From: Plutella xylostella
Taxonomy: Eukaryota; Arthropoda; Insecta; Lepidoptera; Plutellidae
NCBI RefSeq assembly: GCF_932276165.1
Contig: NC_063988.1
Span: 9,300,001 to 9,364,000, forward strand
DNA: 64,000 nucleotides
Reading direction: 5' to 3'
The position numbers and the translations under genes were made by a program. This document shows positions 39,801 to 51,800 of the stretch, one piece after another. Within the stretch, counting starts at the first letter, position 1, and every line of letters begins with the position of its first letter. Below the pieces are notes generated by a model that ran no database searches, was not told where the DNA came from, and worked only from the letters and a program-made list of their open reading frames with translations.

Positions 39801-42800
39801 GACCGAGTGTTGTGGAGCTCCTTGGGAGAGGCCTATGTTTAGCATTGGATGATTATTGACTGATGCTTGGACACAATGGGGTCTTCAAAAAACATTTTAT
39901 AAAATAATTGTATTTTATAAAAAAATTAGGACTTAAACAAAAAATTATATAGCGCAATCAGCACCCTCCTAAATAGGTTATTTAAAGATCCGTCTTAGAA
40001 TTTTTCCATATATTCCCTAAAACAACGACTAAAAGTATAATACGCCATTAGATACGCAATAAAAGTCCGGAAAAAAACGACGTATCATATAATGCGATAT
40101 AGTAGGATACATAGAACAATGACCTATCTGATTTTTCAGGAAACCTAGACTTATTACAGACTAATTATACAGGCTATATTGCAAAAGTCCATTCGTATAA
40201 TAATGTGACCAAATTTCAAATGAATTGCTTCAGCCGTTTTCATTTTATCGAACAAAACGTTGTTTAAAAACTTTAACTGGCTCTCCTGTAAAGTTGCTGT
40301 TTTGCAGATCCGTCATTGTTCTACGACTGCGACGATATAGTCGAAGTCAATTTTCCATCTCAATGTAAAAGTGACGAAGAAACCATATAAATTTATGGCA
40401 GTTTGCGAATCATTGCGTGATGCTGGTTATGGGGCATAAATATACTATTCGCTGTTGTGTGCCACAAACTGAACTATGCAACTATAGACGTATACCTACA
40501 ACTACAGTCCATGGGATAGTAGAACTGCTAAATGCAACTGTCTGTTGGAAGGTTTAGAGCAAATTTTCCAATAGTAAGATAAAAGTTATTTAGGGAATCA
40601 TTCTGGCGCTGTCGCGTCTGAGTGTTTGTATCAGGCAGTGACAGCAACAATTTCATTCCTCAGATTACATTTTTCTGACCATTGAAAAGTTCTTAGGCTC
40701 TAGTTAAAAAAGTTAAGAACCTATCCTTGATTTTTTATCTCTCTTCATAGTACTTACAATGTTGAACATTCACTATTAATAGCTTTTAGATTGCACAGGT
40801 GGACTGGGAAACGCTACTTGCTACATAGTTATACATTCCTGGTACCTGAGAATCTATGTGCCGTTTGTGTCGTGTCCACCGCAAGGCCCACAAGGGAATC
40901 GGTTTGAGGTCGACCCAATCTTGGTTCCGTGTAAGGCTGGTGATGCATCTTGCATTTATGCAAACCTGGTCCATCTGGCTAGACTGTTTGAAACGTTGTT
41001 TGATTTCAACGACTTTTACAATTATTACAACCCAAAAAGAGAGTGTTAGAATAAAGAGATATGTGTGTATGTCTGTATGTATTTGTATAGATATATCAGC
41101 TGTCCGACACCTATATTACAGGCTCTATTTACTTATTTACCTGTTTTTCATTTGTCCCCAGTGTATATACGGGTGCTACGTGCACTCGGCCATCCTGCCC
41201 ACGTTCCACCGCCGCTGCTACTGGCTGCTGCAGGTAAGACCACTTATCTTACTTATCTATATTGTCCTGGTACATCCTGTGAGAAAGACCCTGCGTTCGT
41301 AAAGAATCTACAGCTATCGTACCACCACCGACAAATTAGAAATTAATATAATCCACGAGCAGAGTCGCTCGCCTGTCAAACATCTGTCAGTTCCATAAAA
41401 GTTTTGTCAGGTTTAACAAGCGAGCCACATAAGAAGGCCGTGAGATATTGATACGAGTTATTACAGTTAATGCACTAAGTAGATTATAGGATAATGCTGA
41501 CATTAACCACATGATTTGACAGGAATGTCACACAGATATAGGCACGGGGTTCACGCAATCATTATAATGGCGCGCTGTCAACTTAGCGGAACTAATTTAG
41601 ACATGTGTCACTTCACTAATATTTGGCCAATATTTGGCATACTGTGTAATGGACTCACTTTAGTGAACAGTTACCCTTTCCAACGCAAGTTCTATCTTTC
41701 AAATGAGAGTGAAATGGACAGTTAATAATACCTACTACTTAACTGCCACCTATCAAACATTATCCTATTAAAATTACTCTAGGTACTATAATGATAAGGT
41801 AATCAGGTGAGGTAATGAGGTATACTTTGAATTCTCGAATGAGAAGACGAGATCTTATCCGTTAAATCTCTTACTTGATATATTCAGAATTTAGACTAAT
41901 AACAAGCCTATTACTATAGCAAATATTTTCGTATTGACACCAGTTGGAAACCAAACACATGGTAAAGTAAACAATTATAGCGAATCAGAAATTCAATTAC
42001 ACACTGACATTTAGTGTGTGACTACGAAATGTCTCAGGTGCAAACGTGAACACATGGACTAACAGTGAACTTCGCCTTAAATGCAACATAATGTGCACTT
42101 CGAATTTCAACCCTTTGACGCACAAATTAAGGACCATTACAAGTCTATTGTATTTAAGTTTCAAATTCATGATTTGCTGAACTTTAAGCCTATTATTTTT
42201 TATGAGTCGGTATCTGTGCATTATTTTTTTTATTTACAAAAATATATTTAAAATTAGCACCTATACTTACTTGTTTTAGTCCTATGTCTCTATTGGGCCA
42301 TTTGTGCCTACATAACACCCAAATCACCAATAAAAACAATAGGTAGTAGACTATTATAGCAAAAATAGTACACATTACAGTGGCACCAGAATTTACAATT
42401 GAAAATACAAAGTGTCAGACAAAACGAAGTTAGAGACTTCCCGACAGTTTTATAGCTACGAAAAAGGGCGAAAAGAGTAACTATAGTTAGGAGGAAATTT
42501 ATTTACACTGTGTTTAATATGTCTGTGGGGCCCACAAGAGTCTGTCAACAGTGGGACAAGACTGGGTGCTAGTCGAAACTAAATTTTCGGCCGGGCGAAA
42601 AATAAGAACCGATTTGGGTTAGGGTTGTCACTCTAAGATTAAAAGTTGTAACCCACAAGTTTTTATGTTTTCTTCTATGCATGTTTATTATTTAATATTG
42701 GGAACTAAATAGGAAAAAAAAAATAGATTTATTAAATTTAGGTACCTACAAATCATGGCAGTTAATATAAAATAATTTACTATTCTCCATGGTGTCACTA

Positions 42801-45800
42801 TTTATTTGACAATTCAGTAACACTACAAGGTAATTCAATTTACAAGCTGGACATAAATATTTATTTTTGAGCATATTTCAAAACCGCACGGACCTAGTTG
42901 AATTAATACAGCACTGCACAGTGGCAGCAATAAAATCCACAGCACGGCATAAATCACGGTGAGCAGCAAAATAATACATCAAACGAAAATGATTTCTCAC
43001 CTCCGCTAAAATAGCGTTGCGAATTAATAAGCCGTTAATGAAAAACCACAGTACGTTATAACATACACGTGGCAGCCCTAGTGTCGGCCATTACATAAAT
43101 AATCCGGCAATGTTTATTACGGCCATTCTGAAGACAAATGGATAGTTATTACGAAATACACTGTTTTACATTCTCTTTTCTCGAGTTAAAAATTGAAATA
43201 TTGTGTTTAACTTGCTTTGGGGTGAGCCGGCCGGCGCTGTTTGACTGTTGCGAAGCCTTATTTGAAGTGTCATAAAGAATATTCCGCCGCTTTTTTAGCT
43301 TTCGTAAATGAAATAAAAATTGTAGTGGTCACAAATGCCACTTAAGGGTCAACGGGTGTTTAACACGGTATTTGACTAATTCTGGTATTTGATAGCGTTA
43401 AGTAAGGCCGTTAGTTTCTAGCATTGATATTGCTGTATGACTCACAATTATTCATCAATGTAGGAATACGATATTCTGAAATAAGTAAATTTTGCGATAA
43501 TAATAATATATGTAGTCGAATTAGTTTTGAATAACTCTAATACATTTCTATGTTATGTCAGTACATTTACAGGAATTCAAGTTCTAATTTTAAATCATTT
43601 CCAGTCAGACATCGATTGTGTATGAGTCGATAATTCACTGCAACAAATTCATGAGTTTTTCCCAATTACATTCTTACAAAAAAGAATTCTTTATTTAATT
43701 TCAGAACCCTGACATAGTGCTTGTTCACTACCTGAACGTTCCATACCCGGATGACAACAAGCTGGCGACAGTGGCGCCAAGCCTCGCCCTCTGGGCCGAC
43801 AAGAAAGAGTGGACGAAAGAGGAACTAGTCAGCCAACTGAAACCAATGTGTAAGTATGTCGAAAATTCTCGAGACCATCTACTTAATTATGTATCGTAAG
43901 TTTATATCGTAGAAATGAGATGAAGAAAAGATCACAGTTTGCTATGAAGGTAGATGCAAGATAGTGCTTGTGTTCTAAATAAATCAAAAGTTAAATAAGC
44001 GTGTCTGCACTACGTAGGTATACAATAATATTATGAAAAGCTAAGTTTGAAGAAAGAAGCTGGACTTTCTATTCAGACCTTAGGTAAAGATTTGCATAAA
44101 TTTAAATATCTACTTTACGGAGAACACGCGAATAATCAAAGAATTGCTCACTTTCATAAATGTAAAGTTACGGAAATGGAGGCAAAACACCGAAAGTCGA
44201 ATCTCCCACTGAATATTTATATAGCCGAGAACGAATTTCAATTATTCATTATTCAGCATTAATCCGCTGAACTCGTAACTATAATAAATTGAGTCACCGG
44301 ATTGTGTTTTTGCTATTAATTAAATATGGGTTTCCAATTAAATATTTGCAATTTTCACGCGCTTTGTTGACAAAATGTTTTTCATTTCAGTTTTCAGTGA
44401 AGATGAACCCGATATCAACAATGAATTGGAAATATCGGTCAGTAATTTGGTTAAGACAATTTCAACTAATAACAAACAACCGTTTAGCTTAAACGAAAAC
44501 AGTAAACCACTCAAAAGTAATAAAATATTTCAGACGGCAGAAACTGTAGAGGCTATAGTAGGTCAGTTGATGGAAAAACAGAGAGCTGCTAGAGCGGCCG
44601 CGTTAGCGAGACAGCTCGAGTGTGGTTGCCCAGACTCCACCTGCCAAGACTCGCGGACTTGCGTGCACCCACTCAGACGCATCCAAGCGGCCAAGCCTCC
44701 GCCGTCCGACCATCACGTGTCGTCCACCACCGGGCCCTCCCCGAGGCCAATGACGCAACCTCCCAGACAGTACACGAGGGATCACAGACCTGCTCCGCAA
44801 CAGAACTCTCCTCTGCTACTGTCACTAGGCCAAATACAAGGGGGAGGTGGATTGCTTATACTAAACGGAGCTGCCAATGGAACACAGCAGCATTCCTCTC
44901 TTGTCTCTCCTTTATCAGTGACTTCGTTCGTTTGCGAAGAACCCAGGGATCGATACAGGCAACAGTATAAGCCAACATTTGTACTTAAAAGAGAAGTACC
45001 AGATAGCCAGCCGTCTTCTTGTTTCCACAACTCTGATTCAGCCTTCGAAGTCACTGAAGGCCAAGTAGAAGAGCAGGTGGAAGTAGAAACTTTTGAGCGT
45101 AGAATTAAAACTGAACCGAAAAGCCGAAACCAAATTATTGCCAGTGCTCCAGCAACGCCCTCGAGATATCCAGACATCATAGAGCGCTTAGAGAGCAAAG
45201 GAATAGCAGACCACTGCGAAGATACGCTGGTGCTACTCGGATCGGACGGACACTTAGGTCCTGCAAGTGGATTTTTCGATGAAACATTGGAACTTTCTCA
45301 TGACGATATACAAAAGACTTTGTCAGCTAACATGCCTACATGTGATTTAGATAGGAGTAGTGTGAGGACTACTGAGACGTCAAACGTTATGGTATCAGGA
45401 ATAGACACCATGGACTTTATAGAAAGTTGTGAAGCTGTGGCGTCGCCGACGCAAGTCGTTGATGACAATGTGTTCGTGAATCTGGATGCTTTTGACATGC
45501 TTGGAGATTTTCCTGAGCTAGAAGTTCTGGATCCCAACACAATATCAAACAACACTATTGTGAGTATACTTGTTCACTGTGAATACAGTAATATCGAGCA
45601 GATACTTAATTCTAATCAGAGCATATCTCACTATTTTCAGCCTACCCGGGGTAAATCCCCGCCCAGACAAGAAAGTGGTATTGAAAAGATGGTGACAGAT
45701 TCCCCGGCAAGTGAGACTCTAAACATAGCGGATTATTCACCAGAATGGGCCTACCCCGAGGGAGGAGTGAAAGTGCTGGTTGCTGGGCCGTGGAACGAGA

Positions 45801-48800
45801 CAACGGATCAGTACACTGTTCTGTTTGATAATTTTCCAGTACCTTCGATCTTGGTGCAGAACGGTCTTCTGCGATGCTATTGTCCTGGTAAGTATTATGA
45901 GCAATCCGTACTCCTACTATTTCTTTGATGCAATTCGCAGTGACTTATATTAGTTTATTGGATTCCAGCTCACGAAGCAGGTCTAGCGGCTCTTCAAGTG
46001 GCTCGTGGCGGGAAGGTGGTCTCAGACACCGTGGTGTTCGAGTACAAGCCGGCTCCGGCCAGCGCCTCCTCTTCACCCACGTCCGCTCCTCTGACGTCAC
46101 TGGATCTTCAGAAGTTCTCTCTTCTGCAGCGCTTGCAACGGCTCCATGGGAGGATGCAAGTCAAAATTGAGCCTATGGATGAAAGTAGCCAGGTTGGTTT
46201 TACTATCGGACCACTACTTGGAAATGGATTATAAAGTTTTTTTTTGCAGTGCATAATAAATATATTTTAAACTATTTTCCAGGTTGAAGATGCCCAGCTG
46301 TACTCGAATCCTAAATTCGAAGAGCGACTTTTGATGTTCTGTCGCACTCTGAGCTCCCGATCGACCGGGGCCACGTCTGAAGGCTACACCACAGAGCCAG
46401 GAGAAGAAGGGTCTTCAATACTGCATCTGTCGGCTGCACTGGGTTACACGAAGTTGACGACTGCACTGTTGCGGTGGAGGCAGGATGACAGCAGCATCGC
46501 ATTGGAGAAGGAAATTAATCTAGGGGCAAGAGATAGCGAAAATTTTACGCCTTTGGTAAGTTGTTGATGTATGTATTTCCTTAACTATCATATAATCATG
46601 CTTTCTATGATGCCCTTGACTGACTACCTATAAATATTTGTAGTAACAGTAAGAGATCGAACTTTGGATATTTACCCGGATTTTTGTTGGTCATTTACTT
46701 ATTCAAGGACATCACAAAGAAAATTTACCAAAATGTTATGCTCATCCAAGTCTTTGAAATTTCCAGATGAGAGCCAGTGCAGCGGGCCACACCGACACAG
46801 CGCTAGTCCTGGCCCGCTGGAGCGCGGGCTGGCGGTGCGAGGCTGGCGCCACGCAGGCAGTCGCCGCGGCCAGGCGGGCCGGACACACCGTCCTGGCCAA
46901 CACTTTGGAGAGAATACACCCTCCGAAGAAGGATGGAGTGTTTTTGAAGCCTGATCGGTGAGTCTTTTGGTTTTTCGGTAATTTTAAGTTATTTTTTTAC
47001 TGAGCAAAGTGCCGAAGTCAAACGTAAGATATCCTATTTGCCCATGATAGCCTGCCAGTCAGTTCTGGCTTGTCACAACTCACAACGCTGCCATATCTTT
47101 TTCAATATTTGACTAAATTTTAATAAAAGAAACAGTTTGATTTTTAATATGTAACACTGTAGGTAAATGATACCTACCTATTTAGTTTAGTTTCTAAACA
47201 TTTTTTTAGTCTAACGCTTTTTGTTAATCTTACTTTCAGTTTGGCTCAAAAAAACCGAGCTGGCAGTCTTGAAACCAACCTGGTGAAGCGACCCTCCGTC
47301 GACAGTGGCATTAACATGGCTGATGCATTCAGATCCAGCTCAGCGATCGACAAGCCCGAAGGAAAACTGTCTGCCCGGTAATAAAATAAATTCTTCATTC
47401 ATTTATTGATGACTTAGTTATGTCCTTATTCGAATGTTAAACTATTATGATGTTTTTTGTAATTTTAGATGGGAGAGAAGCATGTCGCTGCCTTTAGACT
47501 CGGACACCTCTGAAGATAGCTTTGGTGACTCCAAGATTGGAAGGCGCATGGATTTGGCACTGTGTAAGTGTTTGCATATCAGTCGAGGTTCTCAATACTT
47601 CCTAGAGGATTAATTTTTCATTTGCTGAAAATTATTTATTTATATCGGCACGGCGCCTAAGAAAGTTTTTTGATACGGACGGTTGGAGCTAACTTTAACT
47701 TATTATTTGCTGTAAAACCGACAGGTTTAGTCTTTGAGTCCTAATGACAAACATGGAATGGTACTTTGGCAACGTTGTCGTCGCAGATATTATTACCTAC
47801 GTAGACATTATTATAATTATTACACTAAACTGGTAGTTACTAAGCTTTGCTTTCCATACATCCAAGCAAAGCGCACAGAAGTACTTCAAAGTAACAACGA
47901 GACTTTTGAACCAGCTGCTTAATAACACGCCAAATATTGAGCATTAGAAACCGAATGCACTTAGGGATCTAGACTTAAAGACTGGCATTCATAAAAGTGC
48001 TGATAATCTAAACTGTTAGAGACAGAAAAACATCTGTCTCTTGCGTACAACGTTGCCAAATCGACCGTTGAGTGAGACGGTTGGTTGTTCAGGCGAGACA
48101 GCGGGCGGGCCGCGGTCTGAGAGCCCGCTCATAGACGTGGAAGCGATGTCAGACGACGCGGCTTCCCCTTCGCCAACCGACAGCCCCCCACCTCGGAAAG
48201 GTCAGTTTGTTGCGGCACGAGAAACGGTATAGATGTGTGGCATCCTGTCTCTAAATTCAAAATTGGTTTCGTAGTTGTAGACAAAAAATGCGTGTGAATA
48301 TCCACGGGTATTGGAAATAGCAATGCTACTTGAATCTATGTAACTTCTATACCATTTCCAGTCGTAGCTCTTCTTCTTCGCTCGTCATGTCTCGATGTTG
48401 TGAATGTAGTAGCCTGCATCGCCGCTGTGGCCATTCAAATATCTAACCTTCCGGATTTCTCTCAAGTCACAGTTGACGTGAGGTCACCTTCACACTGTCT
48501 CTCCTTATACCTGTGGTCACTTCGTTAGTAGATCTTGGAACTCGTACACTCTTTGTGCCAATGATCTTTGTAGTCTCTTCAATTGGTCTATTTTGATTCT
48601 ATGAAATCACTCGTGATTCTGTTTTAGTAATTCAATTTAAATCAAATCGACCTAGTGTAATGTTTGTAAAATCTGTAAGTTTAACAAATACGATTGTAAG
48701 GTCAATTTGATTTGTAATATTCGATGTTGTTTTCGGTGTCGCTTTCAATGGTTCGATTTGTCGGTGTATCACACACACTTATTCTTTTCAGACAAACTCA

Positions 48801-51800
48801 AATTAATTGGCTCAATTTCAATGTTCACATTCCAAAATTTTCTACACTTGCAACAATTTGGCATTCTGAAACTATCTTCCGAAATTCAGCATGGTGACGA
48901 GTTCACAGCTTGCATGGAATTACGTATGATTATATTATCAATGCTTTTTATGTGTAGAACAGTTTTGCTATGTTGCTATAGTTTTTATTAGGTGCAGGCG
49001 AGAAAGTGTAAGTATATCGACAGATATAGAAAGCTTAATCACTGTTTTCCTATGCACCGATAGGCTGATATTCAAGGATATCAATCTTTAAATCGAAAAG
49101 TACTATTATTTGTCCTGATGTTAGATAACTACTTCAGTGAAAGTACCTATGTCCTTGAGTATTAGACCAGTCCATAGACCCTGCTAAGCGTTTCTGTCTT
49201 CACTTGAGTAATAACTATCAAAAATATAATAACCTTACCCCACTTGGTATGAATATATATATTATGTATAATCAGAGACTACACTAGATGAACTAAAACT
49301 ATTGCTAGATAAATGTGGTATAATATAATGAGATGCAATCATAATTGTTAGTTTCAATGTTTGTTCTCGATGTGTATGTAGATAGTATGGGTGTACGCAA
49401 ACACAATATATTGGTGTGATTTTTATTTATTTATGTGCAAGATTCGATGTTAATAACATTTCCAGGGGAGCAAGATGACCGGGTGTTTACGCTAGCTGAG
49501 CAAATTATTGCAGCCATGCCGGAGAGAATAAAGGTACGTATTGTAAATTAAAAAATGGCTAGAAAATAATAAAAAAAATCCACGTTATCAAAATCGACGG
49601 CAACATTAATACCGTTTTCAATTTGAACATTAAACAATGATAAACATAAACTAAGAACACTGCCAATTAGGTGAATCTATATTACTTGAAACTACAACTA
49701 TTTTAATGTTGTGATAATAATAATTAAATAGTAATCTTAACAATATTTGATCGAAGTTGTATTTCAGAAACTAATGAGATCATAAGTATGAACAATATTG
49801 TTATTAAAGAAAAAATACTCTATACATTTACATAGATGATGTTTTCATTGCAGAATGAGAGCTCATCACTGTTCTCTGGTTGCGGGTTGGATGGAGGCTC
49901 GGCCGGGGGTGAGGACACCCTCATGGTTCCTCTCCTTGATGACACCACTACATTCAACAGTGAATTTAGTTTTGAATTTAGTGATAATACCTATAGGTGA
50001 GTAAATCTCCATTCATCTAAATCAGTTCAGATTTTCAATATAAAAAGTTTCTGAATGGTTTTAGCAGCCATTTTCTGCACAACAGAATTCTATCAATAGT
50101 AATCTAAATCATAATAATAGTAACCACATGGACATGGATAAAAAAAACCAATTGGCAATTTATAATAACACCTTATTTTCAATCGATTTTTTTACAGCTT
50201 TTTTAACAAAATAATCTTATAAATTTCCAGGTACTGTGGCGGTTCTACTCCTTGTTCTTCAGGGTCAGTGTCTCCTGGCTCGGTGCTGTCCCCGCCCCCG
50301 CCCTCGCCCCGCGCGCCTCCTCCCGCGCATCCGGCGACGCTGCAGGAGTTCTTGAATGCTACTACACACTTCTCTAATCTTACTTTGAATGGTAATGGTG
50401 CTGATGGTGTGATAACTTGAAAAAAGTGTCTAGTCAAGATTTGACGCTGAAAACTGTAGATCTAGGGGCGCGCTTAGGGAGAAGCCTACAGTAGTGGACG
50501 GCTACAGGCTGGAGATGTATGAATAGTCATGTAGAGGTGGATTGAAAGGTTAATGTTGACATTTGTATGGCTCCGAAGTTGTCCCTCTTGTGATGCTCTC
50601 GCCATATGTTATTTAAGTTAAGAAGACGCTTTACAAGCGTTACAATAATTCTATAGTATCAAGTGAGGAATTTCTTCCTATGTCCAATCCTCAATTTGTT
50701 TACCAAGCCTTTTTAAAACAAGTTTTATCCTATAAGCAACAAGTGTTTACATTTGATACCTATTTGAGTTTGTAAGTCCTTTGTACTTAAAAAGTCTAAT
50801 CATATCAAAATGATTCCTATTTCCAGACCGCGAGCAGCGAGAGTTGTACTCGGCGGCCATCACGATCCAGAAGGCGTACCGCCAGTACCGCGGGCGGCAG
50901 CTGCAGCGGCGCGCGGCGGCGGCGGCGATAACCATACAGAACTGCTACAGGCGCTATAAACAAGTACGTTTTATTATTTAATTATATATGTGTAAAAATC
51001 CTATTTACACTTTCAAGCTAAAGCAACCAACTAAGGACAAATAAGGATATTTTTTAAAGCACTCTTAAACCTTAAGTTCAAATGGATTATGTTTTCAAAC
51101 CTCCGAAGCCCAAAAGTCTGTATGTAATCCTATAGGTATAATTATTAAATAATACATATTTTTTCTGACACAAACGGTTGTAATGTTTCAGTTCGCGTAC
51201 CTGAAAGAGATGCACGCGGCGGCCACGGTGATCCAGAAGAGCTATCGCTCGTACGCGTCGCGCCGCCGCTCCTCCGCCACCGCGCAGGGACAGAACAACG
51301 CCATGAAGTAAGTAATATGAAAATTATGAACAGAGATGTAAATATAACATGTGGTATAACAGAGTATATCATATAGATACCACCGTATACAGAGTGAGTC
51401 TTTCGTAGATGCACATCCGAAAGTAGGTGACAGAGCTCGTCATCTGAACAATTTCTGGTATTAAGACGTTGGTATATTCACGAAAAAAATCATCCACTCC
51501 TTACTCGTAAAGTCACGTAAAATATTTTTTTATGAGGAAGTTTTTTTTGTGATATCTTAAGAATAAAAAAGCTCTTTAGCTCATAAAAATGATATCTTGA
51601 TTGGTCACCACAAATATTAAAACATAACTAGAAACAATGAACACTAGGCGGCCTTATAGCGATCGCTTAGAGCGATCTCTTACAGGCAACCTTAACCTAA
51701 AATAAGGTCATTATTATCATATAATAACAAAAGTTGTTTTAAATGACGAGCTTTGTTATTTCCTTTCGGATATGAATCTTCGAAAGACTCAATGTGTATA

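Larger units (their letters stand above)
27310..41161 (+). other. Camta: Camta intron 2 (13.9 kb)
   Basis: Begins gtaggt and ends tttgtccccag. No host exon is recognised in it. Beyond the listed mobile elements it holds AT-rich unique sequence, a GC-rich block at 28378-28560, blocks at 32640-32960 and 34560-34800 (the latter with a perfect TGACGTCA palindrome at 34732-34739), and several open frames of 60-115 codons with no recognisable similarity. Confidence 0.85.

Noticed and set aside
44782..45198. 138-codon minus-strand frame (and other frames within 44603-45555)
   Set aside because: Shadows of the large Camta exon E.
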